Source: Cryptosporangium aurantiacum (lineage in GTDB: Bacteria; Actinomycetota; Actinomycetes; Mycobacteriales; Cryptosporangiaceae). Taken from it: a DNA stretch of 64,000 nt. A program made the translations under genes and the position numbers. The first letter of the stretch is position 1. Each line of letters begins with the position of its first letter. A model generated the notes under the pieces. The model was not told the origin of the DNA, did no database searches, and saw nothing but the letters and a program-made list of their open reading frames with translations. This document shows positions 8,198-19,226 of the stretch, piece after piece. Where the stretch lies: NCBI RefSeq assembly GCF_900143005.1, contig NZ_FRCS01000002.1:372001-436000 (forward strand), written 5' to 3'.

Positions 8198-9007
8198 ATG
8201 GTGCTGGAGATCCACACCGAGATCCGGGAGACCGGGCCAGATCGGTACGCAACACTCATCGACGGCGGTTGGGCGATCGGCTCATCCCTCAACGGAGGTT
8301 ATCTCCAGCTCCCGGTGGTGAGAGCCGTGCTCGCGGCGGAGGGGCATCCCCACCCGGTCGCGGTCACGACGGACTTCCTGACCGCTCCGCACGCCGGCGA
8401 GGCGGAGATCGTGGTCGAGCGGCTGCGCACCGGCAAGACCGTCGGCACCAGCCGGGCGACGCTGATCCAGGACGGTCAGCCGGTGCTCGTCTCGTCGGTG
8501 GTGACCAGCACCCTCGACTCGAGCAACCCGGACGTCGACCTGGCGCCGCCGATCGAGCTGCCCTCCCCCGATCAGTGCACCCGGATCCGCTCGGACGTCA
8601 TGCCCGGGACGCAGCTGGGGCTGATGGACCACGTGGACGTCCGGCTCGCGCCGGAGTTCGCGAACCTGCTCCGCGGCCGCCCGGACGGGAGCATGGCGCT
8701 GCGCGGGTGGGCGCGGATGGTGGACGGGCGCGACCCGGACCCGCTGGTCTGCCTGCTGGCCGCGGACGCGTTCCCGCCGGTGACGTTCACGATCGGCCGC
8801 TACGGCTGGGCGCCGACCGTCCAGCTGACGACGTATCTACGGGTGCTGCCCGCACCGGGGTGGCTGCGGGCCGAGCTGCGCGGACGCGTGCTCGCCTCCG
8901 GATGGTTCGACGAGGACTGCACGATCCGCGACTCGGCAGGGCGCCTGGTAGCGCAGTCGCGCCAGATAGCCCGCATCCCGCGCGTACCGGTCCCCACCGA
9001 GAATTGA
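8198..9007 (+). CDS. Acyl-CoA thioesterase-like protein (double hot-dog)
   Basis: This 269-residue protein resembles TesB-like or 4HBT_3 thioesterases. The N-terminal half has the hot-dog core with the motif GWAIGSSLNGGYLQ followed by the strand VTTDFLTAPHAGEAEI. The second half carries a matching fold (SMALRGWARMVDGR, then LLAADAFPPVTF) and the strand TIRDSAGRLVAQSRQ. The family hydrolyses acyl-CoA; chain-length preference is unknown. The ATG at 8198 directly follows CAGGCTGGC, so the message could be leaderless. The gene is followed by a strong terminator shared with convergent sepH. Confidence 0.85.
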   Translation: MVLEIHTEIRETGPDRYATLIDGGWAIGSSLNGGYLQLPVVRAVLAAEGHPHPVAVTTDFLTAPHAGEAEIVVERLRTGKTVGTSRATLIQDGQPVLVSSVVTSTLDSSNPDVDLAPPIELPSPDQCTRIRSDVMPGTQLGLMDHVDVRLAPEFANLLRGRPDGSMALRGWARMVDGRDPDPLVCLLAADAFPPVTFTIGRYGWAPTVQLTTYLRVLPAPGWLRAELRGRVLASGWFDEDCTIRDSAGRLVAQSRQIARIPRVPVPTEN

Positions 9008-9012
9008 CGCAG

Positions 9013-9055
9013 TGACGCAGAAAGCCCGCGCGTGAGGCGCGGGCTTTCTGCGTCA
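9013..9055. terminator. Strong bidirectional terminator
   Basis: A perfect 19-bp stem (9013-9031 with 9037-9055) has a 5-nt loop. It separates the convergent thioesterase and sepH genes and contains the sepH stop codon. This is one of the longest perfect hairpins in the window. Confidence 0.85.
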
Positions 9056-10369
9056 GGAACCCCTGCGGGCTCCTGATCCGAACAGAATGTCGTCCCAGCT
9101 GGGGAGCTCGGCCTTGCGGGAGCGGCCGCTGCCACCCTTGGCGGGCGGTGGCGTCGCGGCCGGGTTCGCCGCGGGTGGCGTCCCGACGCCGGTCGGGTCG
9201 AGTCGCTCGCGCCAGTCGCTCCGCCCGGCGAAACCGCCGCCCCCGGACGTCGGCTGCGGCTCCCCACCGGACGCCGCGTCACCGCGTCGACCGGCCGGAC
9301 GCCGCGGGTCGTCGCCCCACGGGTCGGGACGCCGTACCTCGTCGGGCCGCGGCCCGGGCGCACCGGCTGCCGGACGCGGCTCGTCGAGCCACCCGGCACC
9401 ACGCAGCCCGTCCCGCGCGGACGCCGCAGGCGCCGCCGGACCGGTGCCGGCATCCGCAGCGGGCGGCTCCGGGGTCGGGGTGGGAGCCGGGGTCTCGCGC
9501 GGCGGCGCCGGACGACGGAGGTCGTCGAAGCGCGGGTCGAGCGCCCGGCTGCGACCGCTCTCCCTGGCCGCCTGACGCAGGTCTCCGCGCCCTTCCCTGG
9601 GCAGCTCCCGCGGCACCTCTCGGGTCGGCGCGGCCGCCACCTCGGGCGCCGCCACCGGCTCCTCGCGGCGCCGCTCGTCCCGCCGACGCAGCATCGACAG
9701 CGCGGGGACGACCGGTCCCTCCTTCGGGTCCGCGTCGTCGGGCAGCTTCCCGGCCGGGAGTCCGAAAGCGAGCATCTGCTCGTCCGGTCCGATCAGGAGG
9801 TCGGTCTTCTCGCTGGACAAGAAGCTGGCCATCTCGTCGACCGGCGTCACCATCGACCGGGAGCGGTCGAGGTCCCAGATCGCGTGCGCGGTCGCCTTGC
9901 CGGACGGCCACGTTGCGGTGGTACGCCAACCGCCGTCGTCGCGCCGGTAGCTGTCCCAGGCCACGGTCTCCACGTCGATGCCGTGCGCCCGCAGCCGCCC
10001 GTCGACGACGTCGGCCAGGGTCTGACCACTGTCGGCCCCGCGCAGGCGGGTACGCCGCGCGAGCTGCGCCATTGCGGCACGCTCCTGCAGCACCGGCCCG
10101 GCGAACCGCAGCACCTTCTCCATCGGAACGTTCGCCAGGCGGGCGACGTGCTCCGCCGACTCACCGGAACGGATCCGGGACTGAATGTCACGCGGCGTCA
10201 ACGTCGCCTCCACATCCATCGATAGCTGACCGGGGGTACCGGTCCGCTCCCGCTGGACGGCGGCGATCACCTGGTCGTCGATGGCGAGCGAAAGCATCCG
10301 CCCGACCTCGTCGGTCAGAATCATGGCCTGCCCGTCAGCGGAGAGCGCGACGAACCGCAACGGTCGCAT
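9053..10369 (-). CDS. sepH: Septation protein SepH
   Basis: This 438-residue protein matches SepH (formerly DUF3071). The N-terminal domain (about residues 1-150) begins MRPLRFVALSADGQAMIL and contains a helix-turn-helix-like stretch (TLTPRDIQSRIRSGES, then AEHVARLANVPMEKVLRFAGP). The remaining two thirds are low-complexity, Pro/Arg/Asp-rich and probably disordered, and end in a short conserved PSWDDILFG motif. In Streptomyces, SepH binds FtsZ and promotes Z-ring assembly. The ATG at 10369 has GGGAGG just upstream; the in-frame start at 10438 lacks support. It is transcribed alone. Confidence 0.93.
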   Translation of the reverse strand: MRPLRFVALSADGQAMILTDEVGRMLSLAIDDQVIAAVQRERTGTPGQLSMDVEATLTPRDIQSRIRSGESAEHVARLANVPMEKVLRFAGPVLQERAAMAQLARRTRLRGADSGQTLADVVDGRLRAHGIDVETVAWDSYRRDDGGWRTTATWPSGKATAHAIWDLDRSRSMVTPVDEMASFLSSEKTDLLIGPDEQMLAFGLPAGKLPDDADPKEGPVVPALSMLRRRDERRREEPVAAPEVAAAPTREVPRELPREGRGDLRQAARESGRSRALDPRFDDLRRPAPPRETPAPTPTPEPPAADAGTGPAAPAASARDGLRGAGWLDEPRPAAGAPGPRPDEVRRPDPWGDDPRRPAGRRGDAASGGEPQPTSGGGGFAGRSDWRERLDPTGVGTPPAANPAATPPPAKGGSGRSRKAELPSWDDILFGSGARRGS

Positions 10370-10533
10370 TGCGACCTCCCTCTCCAGACACCGGCGAGCG
10401 TGCCCACCATACGACGGCAGGGCTCGTATGCCCCGCATACCACGCCGAATGGGCGCGCCGTTCTCCGGCCCTACCTACGGTACGCACCAATCGTCCCGTT
10501 TGTCTGTCCCGACGCGCGACGGCTGAGGCGGGA

Positions 10534-12956
<2,423 letters not shown>

Positions 12957-13303
12957 GCTGGCTCAGCTCCCAGTGGTCTTCGGTGGCGGTACGCCCCGGC
13001 CGGCTCGACCGGCGGCGGGCGGTAGCCGACCACCGATCGGGAACGTTTCTGTCATCTTCCTACCGTTCCCCGGTGGTCCGCGAGGTCAGACCGGACCAAG
13101 CCCATTGTGATCGTGTCGCAGCCCACATCCACGGACGACACGGCGGTGACATATCGACGTCACGAATCGGCCACACCTTCCGGGGGCCGGTAGACCTGCC
13201 CCGCTCTGGTTCCTGATGGGGTAGAGCCGTGCGGGCGCGTCGCACCGTTCGGACGGGCATAAAGTTGCGTCGGCCACAGATTTCGGTCAGGGACGGAGGA
13301 ACC
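12957..13303. other. citA-pdxH divergent spacer
   Basis: This 347-bp stretch holds no protein gene that I can support. It must contain the promoters of citA (leftward) and pdxH (rightward), but no unambiguous -35/-10 pair stands out. ORFs in it are short and lack ribosome binding sites. Confidence 0.6.
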
Positions 13304-14071
13304 GTGAACGCGAGCAGGGACGCTGTGCCCCCACCCGACGCCGAGAGCGCCGCGGAGGAGCTGGCTGCGGCCGCCGAAGCGGCTGCCGCGCAGGTCGGCA
13401 CCGACGCCGCCGAGCTCGCCGCCGCCGTGGTGGTGTCGCAGGTCAGCGGCATGCGGGTGGGTTACGACCGGCCGGCGCTCACCGAGTCCTCGCTGGCCGC
13501 CACCTGGTTCGCCCAGTTCGGCGAGTGGTTCGCGGAGGCCGTCGCAGCGCCGGAGATCGTCGAGCCGAACGCGATGGTGGTGGCCACCGCGGCGGCCGAC
13601 GGCACGCCCAGCGCACGCACCGTGCTCCTCAAGGACGCCGACGAGCGCGGCCTGACGTTTTACACGCACTACACGTCCCGGAAAGGTCGGGAGCTGACCG
13701 AGAACCCCCGGGCGACGCTGCTCTTCCCCTGGCACCCGATCCAGCGGCAGGTGAACGTCGCGGGCACGGTGCACCGCGTCCCGGAGTCCGAGTCCGACGC
13801 GTACTGGAACACCCGCCCGCGCGGATCCCGGCTCGGGTCCGCGGCCAGCCCGCAGTCCCGGGTGGTGCCCGATCGGGCGGCGCTGGAGCGGGCCGAGGCC
13901 GAGTTGGCGGCCCGCTATCCGGACGCCGTCCCCCGGCCGGAGACCTGGGGTGGCTTCCGGCTCGTTCCGCACACCGTGGAGTTCTGGCAGGGCCGTCCGG
14001 ACCGGCTGCACGACCGGCTGCGGTACCGGAACGACGGGGAGACGTGGGTCGTCGAGCGGCTCGGTCCGTGA
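13304..14071 (+). CDS. pdxH: Pyridoxamine 5'-phosphate oxidase
   Basis: PdxH oxidises pyridoxamine or pyridoxine 5'-phosphate to pyridoxal phosphate using FMN. The GTG at 13304 follows GGAGG and gives 255 residues. The first 45 residues are Ala/Glu-rich and unusual; the core then begins VSGMRVGYDRPALTESSL. FMN and substrate motifs are visible: NAMVVATAAADGTPSARTVLLK, TFYTHYTSRKGRELTENP, and the C-terminal signature TWGGFRLVPHTVEFWQG followed by RLHDRLRYRNDG. It overlaps the following MFS gene by 4 nt (GTGA), so the two are one operon. Confidence 0.95.
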   Translation: MNASRDAVPPPDAESAAEELAAAAEAAAAQVGTDAAELAAAVVVSQVSGMRVGYDRPALTESSLAATWFAQFGEWFAEAVAAPEIVEPNAMVVATAAADGTPSARTVLLKDADERGLTFYTHYTSRKGRELTENPRATLLFPWHPIQRQVNVAGTVHRVPESESDAYWNTRPRGSRLGSAASPQSRVVPDRAALERAEAELAARYPDAVPRPETWGGFRLVPHTVEFWQGRPDRLHDRLRYRNDGETWVVERLGP

Positions 14072-15324
14072 GCGGGTCTGACACCGACACCGCTGTTACC
14101 CCTCGCTGGCGGCGCGTGCTGGTGGACACCCGTCCACTGCGCAACACCGCCTACCGGCGGCTGTTCCTCGGCCAGAGCGTCTCGTTCATCGGGTACCAGG
14201 TAACCGCGGTCGCGATACCCGTACAGATGTACGCGATCACCGACTCGTCGTTCTGGGTCGGCATGATCGGGCTCGCGGCGCTGGTGCCGCTGATCCTGTT
14301 CGGTCTCTGGGGTGGCGCGGTCGCCGACGCGATCGACCGGCGGACGTTGCTGTTGATCTCGTCCGTGGTGGTCTGGGTCGCGACCTGTGCCCTGGTGGTG
14401 CAGGCGCTGTTCGGACTGGACAACGCCTGGTTGCTGCTCGCCCTGACCGCGCTGCAGTCCGGCGGGTTCGCGGTCAGCGGACCGACCCGGAGCGCGATCA
14501 TCCCCCGGCTGGTCTCCCGGGGGCAGGTCGCGGCGGCGAACACGCTGAACTTCACCGCGGGCAACTTCGGGACGGTGGTCGGGCCGCTGCTGGCCGGCCT
14601 GATCCTCGCCCAGTGGTCGTACGCGGCCGCCTACGCGGTCGACGCGGTGCTGTTCACGGTGGCGCTGTACGCGGCGATCCGGCTGCCGCACCTCGCGCCG
14701 ACCGGCGAGCGGGTCAGCCCTGGCCTGCGGGCGGTCGGGCAGGGGCTGGCGTTCATCGTCCTGAAGCCGGTGCTTTTGATGTCGTTCGCGGTCGACATCA
14801 TCGCGATGGTGTTCGCGATGCCGCGGGCGCTGTTCCCGCAGGTCGCGGACGAGTGGTACGGCGGCGGCGAGGCGGTCGGCTGGCTGTACGCGGCGATCGC
14901 GATCGGTGCGGTGCTCGCCGGGTTGTCGTCCGGGTGGATCGGGCGGGTGAAGCGTCAGGGGTTGGCGCTGACGCTCGCGGTGATCGGCTGGGGCGTCGCG
15001 GTGGCCGCCGCCGGGCTGGCGCGACAGCTCTGGCTGGCGGTCGCGCTACTGGCGCTGGCCGGCGCCGCGGACCTGGTATCGGCGGTGTACCGGCAGACGA
15101 TCCTGCAGGTCTACGCGCCCGACGAGATGCGCGGCCGGATGCAGGGTGTGTTCATGGTCGTGGTCGCGGGCGGCCCGAGGCTCGGTGACCTGCGGGCTGG
15201 CGCGACCGAGTCCTGGTTCGGCCCGACGGTCTCCTGGGTGGGCGGCGGCCTGGTGTGCGTCGTCCTGGTGATCCTGCTGACGCTCGCCGTCCCCCGGTTC
15301 CTCCGCTACGACGGATCGCCGTAG
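14068..15324 (+). CDS. MFS transporter (EntS/MFS_3-like)
   Basis: This 418-residue polytopic protein has about twelve membrane helices and the MFS_3/EntS pattern (LRNTAYRRLFLGQSVSFIGYQ, AVADAIDRRTLLLIS, SGPTRSAIIPRLV and EMRGRMQGVFMVVVAGGPRLGDL). Its GTG start overlaps the pdxH stop by 4 nt, indicating translational coupling. The link to pyridoxal phosphate is only by operon membership; the substrate is unknown. It is a distant relative of the MarR-linked transporter at 5.7-7.0 kb, not a recent copy. Confidence 0.92.
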   Translation: MSGSDTDTAVTPRWRRVLVDTRPLRNTAYRRLFLGQSVSFIGYQVTAVAIPVQMYAITDSSFWVGMIGLAALVPLILFGLWGGAVADAIDRRTLLLISSVVVWVATCALVVQALFGLDNAWLLLALTALQSGGFAVSGPTRSAIIPRLVSRGQVAAANTLNFTAGNFGTVVGPLLAGLILAQWSYAAAYAVDAVLFTVALYAAIRLPHLAPTGERVSPGLRAVGQGLAFIVLKPVLLMSFAVDIIAMVFAMPRALFPQVADEWYGGGEAVGWLYAAIAIGAVLAGLSSGWIGRVKRQGLALTLAVIGWGVAVAAAGLARQLWLAVALLALAGAADLVSAVYRQTILQVYAPDEMRGRMQGVFMVVVAGGPRLGDLRAGATESWFGPTVSWVGGGLVCVVLVILLTLAVPRFLRYDGSP

Positions 15325-15353
15325 TCGCTCTGATTGGACCTGGAGCCCGCCCA

Positions 15354-16340
15354 CTAGGGGAGGAGGACGGTGGCGCCGGTGGTGGCGCGGGACTCCAGCG
15401 CGCGGTGGGCGTTCGCGGCGTCGGCGAGCGCGAAGCGCTGACCGACGTTCGGGTTGGTCACGCCGCGCTCGACGAGGTCGAACAGCTCCGCGGCCGCCGC
15501 GCGCAGCTCGTCCCGATCGTTCAGGTAGTGGGCCGTGGTCGGCCGGGTCACGAACAGCGAGCCCTTGGCGGCCAGTATCCCCAGGTTGACGCCGGTCACC
15601 GGCCCGGACGCGTTGCCGAACGACACCATCAGGCCACGCGGTCGGAGGCAGTCCAACGAGTTCTCGAACGTGGCCGCGCCCACCGAGTCATAGACCACCG
15701 GGACGCCCTCGCCGTCGGTCAGCTCCCGCACGCGAGCCGCGACGTCGTCCTCGCGGTACAGAATCACCTCGCGGTAGCCGTTCTCCAGCGCGACCTTCGC
15801 CTTCTCGGCGCTGCCCACGGTGCCGATCGCCCGGACGCCGAGGTGCCGCAGCCACTGCCCGGCGATCAGCCCGACGCCGCCCGCCGCGGCGTGGAACACC
15901 ACTGTCTCCCCGGACCGCACCGGGTACGTACGGCGCAGCAGGTACCAGGCCGTCAGGCCCTTCAGCAGCACGGCAGCCGCCGACTCGTCGGTCACGCCGT
16001 CCGGGACCGACACCAGGCAGTCCGCCGGGACGTTCTGCGCGGTCGCGTACGCCCCGAGCGGGCCGGTCGCGTGCGCCACCCGGTCACCCACGGCCAACCC
16101 GGTGGTGCCCTCACCCAGTTCGGTGACGACGCCGACCGCCTCGGCGCCCAGCGCCGACGGCAGGTCCACCGGGTACAGGCCGGTCCGCCGGTACGTGTCG
16201 ACGAAGTTCAGGCCGACCGCGGTGATCCGGATCCGGGCCTCGCCCCGCCCCGGAGGCGGTAGCTCGATCTCTTCGTACCGGAGAACCTCCGGGCCGCCGG
16301 TCTCGTGGAAGCGGATCCCGTAGTCAGGCATGCCGCTCAC
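15354..16340 (-). CDS. Quinone oxidoreductase, copy 2 (zinc-free MDR)
   Basis: This protein of about 325 residues is an NADPH:quinone oxidoreductase-like medium-chain dehydrogenase. It has the GroES-like N-terminal domain (EVLRYEEIELPPPGRGE, then VGLNFVDTYRRTGLYP) and the Rossmann motif HAAAGGVGLIAGQWLRHLGVRAIGTVGS. No catalytic zinc ligands are present, as in QOR/zeta-crystallin relatives. A GTG at 16340 overlaps the upstream gene stop by 4 nt; the ATG at 16331 (MPDYGIRF) is an alternative. It is a clear tandem duplicate of the gene before it and co-transcribed with it. Confidence 0.92.
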   Translation of the reverse strand: MSGMPDYGIRFHETGGPEVLRYEEIELPPPGRGEARIRITAVGLNFVDTYRRTGLYPVDLPSALGAEAVGVVTELGEGTTGLAVGDRVAHATGPLGAYATAQNVPADCLVSVPDGVTDESAAAVLLKGLTAWYLLRRTYPVRSGETVVFHAAAGGVGLIAGQWLRHLGVRAIGTVGSAEKAKVALENGYREVILYREDDVAARVRELTDGEGVPVVYDSVGAATFENSLDCLRPRGLMVSFGNASGPVTGVNLGILAAKGSLFVTRPTTAHYLNDRDELRAAAAELFDLVERGVTNPNVGQRFALADAANAHRALESRATTGATVLLP

Positions 16341-17320
16341 GGTACTAGGACGGTAGCCCCCACGGTGGCGCGCGATTCGAGTGCTTCCTGGGCCTTCCCG
16401 GCGTCCGCCAGATCGAACCGCTGGCGCAGGTTCGGCCGGATCACCCCGCGTGCGACCAGATCCAGCACCTCCGCGGACGCCGCCCGCAGCGTCTCGGCGT
16501 CCGGAAGGTAGGCGCCCAGCGTGGGGCGAGTGACGTACAGCGACCCCTTGGCGGCGAGAATGCCCAGGTCGACGCCGGTCACCGGGCCGGAGATGCTGCC
16601 GAACGACACCAGCACGCCGCGCGGGCGTAAGGCGTCCAGCGACGCGGTGAACGTGGCCGCGCCGACCGGGTCGTACACCACCGGGACGCCTGCGCCCTCG
16701 GTGAGGTCGCGGGCCCGGGCGGCCAGGTCGTCGGTCCGGTAGAGCACGACCTCGTCGTAGCCGTTGTCGACCGCCAGCCGCACCTTGTCCGCGGCTCCGA
16801 CCGTGCCGATCGCCCGGACGCCCAGGTGGCTCAACCACTGCCCGGCGATCAGCCCGACGCCGCCCGCCGCGGCGTGGAACACGACGGTCTCCCCGGACTG
16901 CACCGGGTAGACGTGCCGGATAAGCGCCCAGACCAGCAAGCCCTTGGCGAGGACGGCGGCGGCGTCCTCCGCGGTGACCGCCTCCGGGAGCGGGATCAAC
17001 GCGTCCGCGGGGACGTTACGGACCGTGGCGTAGGCGCCGAACGGAACCGTGGCGTACGCGACCCGGTCGCCGACCGCGAAGCGCGCCCCTCGGCGGGTGG
17101 GACCGACCGCCTCGACGACGCCGGCCGCCGAGCTGCCCAGGCCGGTGGGCAGCGGGGCGTCGAGCCGGCCGCAGCGATACATGACGTCGGCGTAACTCAG
17201 CTCGATCGCCAGTTGCCGCACCCGGACCTCACCGGGTCCCGGCGGGGGTACCTCGATCAGCTCGGGCTGGAGAACCTCAGGGCCGCCGGTGCGGGGTAAC
17301 CGGATCGCGTAATCGGACAC
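16337..17320 (-). CDS. Quinone oxidoreductase, copy 1 (zinc-free MDR)
   Basis: About 327 residues, same family and layout as the next gene on the strand: GroES-like domain (EVLQPELIEVPPPGPGEVRVR) and NADPH-binding HAAAGGVGLIAGQWLSHLGVRAIGTVG. The two proteins share long identical stretches, and also the C-terminal pattern ALESRATxGATVLxP, so they arose by tandem duplication. The GTG at 17320 is chosen for the GGAGG 5 nt upstream; a GTG at 17332 is possible. In this copy the usual GLNFxD motif is changed to ELSYADV, and the Tyr-Arg after it to YRCGRLD, so substrate range may differ. Confidence 0.92.
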   Translation of the reverse strand: MSDYAIRLPRTGGPEVLQPELIEVPPPGPGEVRVRQLAIELSYADVMYRCGRLDAPLPTGLGSSAAGVVEAVGPTRRGARFAVGDRVAYATVPFGAYATVRNVPADALIPLPEAVTAEDAAAVLAKGLLVWALIRHVYPVQSGETVVFHAAAGGVGLIAGQWLSHLGVRAIGTVGAADKVRLAVDNGYDEVVLYRTDDLAARARDLTEGAGVPVVYDPVGAATFTASLDALRPRGVLVSFGSISGPVTGVDLGILAAKGSLYVTRPTLGAYLPDAETLRAASAEVLDLVARGVIRPNLRQRFDLADAGKAQEALESRATVGATVLVP

Positions 17321-17511
17321 GCGTGCCTCCACTCCTCACACGGCACCGGCGCCGCGCATCCGACCAGCGTAAACCGGAAAAGGAGGCATTCCCTACCAGT
17401 GCACGGGAGATTAGACCGACGCCACACCCGGCGCGCTCGCGATCGTTGACGCGAAACCGGCCTCTAACGCGCCCTTACACCCCGATTTCCCGTCACCGAG
17501 AGCGGCGGGGC

Positions 17512-18138
17512 CTACGCGACGGCCCGGGCGGCGACCGCTAGGTCGGCGACGAGGTCGGCGTAACCCTTCTCCCGGGCGTCGTCCGGCATGCGCAGGATCG
17601 CCGACGGGTGGATCGTGATCAGCGCCTTCATGGTCGGCTCCGCACTCGGGCCGGTGTACTTCAGCAGCTCGCCCCGGTCCTTCGTCACCCGGTACCTGGC
17701 GCCGAGCAACGCCTTCACCGCGGTCGCGCCGAGGCACACCACCACCTCCGGGTGCACGGCCGCGATCTCGGCGCCGACCCAGGGGGTGCACGCCCGGATG
17801 TGCTCCGGCTGCGGGGTCTGGTGGATCCGCCGCTTGCCCCGCAACTCGAACCGGAAGTGCTTCACCGCGTTCGTGACGTACACCGCACCCTGACCGAACC
17901 CCGCCTCGGCCACAGCGCGTTGCAGCAACTTGCCCGCCGGACCGACGAACGGCAGCCCTCGCTGGTCCTCGACATCGCCCGGTTGCTCGCCCACGAGCAG
18001 GACTTTCGCGGTCGGATTGCCGGTTCCGAACACGGTCTGGGTGGCCGGTGCGTACAGCTCACACGCCGTACATCCGGCTGCGGCCTGCTTCAGCGCCGGG
18101 AGGTCCGCTTGGGCGGGGATGAGAGTGCTGGCGTCCAT
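17512..18138 (-). CDS. udgX: UdgX-type uracil-DNA glycosylase
   Basis: This 208-residue protein is a family-4-like uracil-DNA glycosylase of the UdgX class. It has motif GEQPGD at 50-55, the diagnostic loop KRRIH at 102-106, and HPSAI at 177-181. Four cysteines (23, 26, 117, 135) fit the 4Fe-4S cluster. In Mycobacterium smegmatis UdgX the His of KRRIH attacks the abasic sugar and leaves the enzyme covalently attached to DNA after uracil removal; His106 is the equivalent here. It is divergent from the aldose epimerase gene and one gene away from a photolyase. Confidence 0.93.
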   Translation of the reverse strand: MDASTLIPAQADLPALKQAAAGCTACELYAPATQTVFGTGNPTAKVLLVGEQPGDVEDQRGLPFVGPAGKLLQRAVAEAGFGQGAVYVTNAVKHFRFELRGKRRIHQTPQPEHIRACTPWVGAEIAAVHPEVVVCLGATAVKALLGARYRVTKDRGELLKYTGPSAEPTMKALITIHPSAILRMPDDAREKGYADLVADLAVAARAVA

Positions 18139-18263
18139 CGCCCGATATCGTGCCCCGAACGGGCTGAGCTATGCAGCCCGGAAGCTGGAACTGCCCGGTA
18201 TCGGCCCGGCCCGGTAATCGGGCCGAGTCAGCAGGGCGATCTTCCCGACGATGTGGAGGCGCG

Positions 18264-19181
18264 ATGACGGCGCGGTGGAACACCCCGTCCGGACATCAGT
18301 GGACGATCGAGGCGGGTACCCAGCGGGCAACGCTGGTCGAGATCGGTGGTGGTATCCGCGAGTACACGGTGAACGGTCGGGACGTCCTGGCCGGATACCC
18401 GGCTGACGCGATGGCGTCGAAGGGTGTCGGGCAGATCCTGGCGCCGTGGCCCAACCGGATCCGGAACGGCAGGTACACGTTCGACGGGCGCGACCACAAG
18501 CTGTCCTGGGACGAGCCCGAAAAGCGCACGGCGATCCACGGCCTGGTCCGCTGGGAGATGTGGGACCGGCTCGACCACACTCCGACCGCGGTGACCCTCG
18601 CCCGGACCGTCCAGCCGCGACCGGGTTACCCGTTCGCGCTGGTGCTGCGGGTGCACTACTCGCTGGGCAAGGACGGGCTCAAGATCGAGCACCAGGCGAC
18701 GAACGTCGGCCCGACGGCGGCGCCGTTCGGGCTGGGCATCCACCCGTACCTGACGCTCGGCGGCGAATCGCTGGACACCGCCACGCTGAAGCTGCCGGCC
18801 GGGCGCCGGATCCTCACCGACGAGCGTCTGCTGCCGACCGGGGTCGAGGACGTCGAGGGCACGGACTGGGACTACCGGACCGGCCGGAAGATCGGCTCGG
18901 CGTCGCTGGACACGCCGTTCGTCGTCACCGAGCGGGACTCGGACGGCGTCGCGGCCAGCGAACTGGTCGACGCCGAAGGACGCGGCGCGCAGCTCTGGCA
19001 GGACTCGTCGTTCGGCTGGCTGCAGGTCTACAACGGCGTAGGGCCGAGCGGCGAAGCGAACCACGCGGTGGCGGTCGAGCCGATGACGTGCCCGCCGGAC
19101 GCGTTCAACTCCGGCGAGGGCCTGATTACGCTCCAGCCCGGCGAGAAGTGGTCGGGCGCCTGGGGTGTGCGTCCGCTCTGA
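18264..19181 (+). CDS. Aldose 1-epimerase
   Basis: About 305 residues, galactose mutarotase-like beta-sandwich. Family landmarks are ILAPWPNRIRNGRYTFDG, the catalytic His regions AIHGLVRWEMW and GLGIHPYLTLGG, and the acid/base Glu region near AVEPMTCPPDAFNSG. It interconverts alpha and beta anomers of aldoses. The ATG at 18264 follows GGAGG; the upstream in-frame extension to 18171 overlaps the divergent udgX promoter region and is not needed. No sugar catabolic operon surrounds it. Confidence 0.92.
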   Translation: MTARWNTPSGHQWTIEAGTQRATLVEIGGGIREYTVNGRDVLAGYPADAMASKGVGQILAPWPNRIRNGRYTFDGRDHKLSWDEPEKRTAIHGLVRWEMWDRLDHTPTAVTLARTVQPRPGYPFALVLRVHYSLGKDGLKIEHQATNVGPTAAPFGLGIHPYLTLGGESLDTATLKLPAGRRILTDERLLPTGVEDVEGTDWDYRTGRKIGSASLDTPFVVTERDSDGVAASELVDAEGRGAQLWQDSSFGWLQVYNGVGPSGEANHAVAVEPMTCPPDAFNSGEGLITLQPGEKWSGAWGVRPL

Positions 19182-19188
19182 CCCTTCG

Positions 19189-19226
19189 TGAAGGCCTGCC
19201 GCCGCGCTGACGGCGGTAGGTCTTCA
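19189..19226. terminator. Bidirectional terminator
   Basis: 16-nt arms (19189-19204 and 19211-19226) pair fully if two wobble or mismatch positions are allowed, with a 6-nt loop. The hairpin contains the phr stop codon and lies between convergent genes. Confidence 0.7.
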
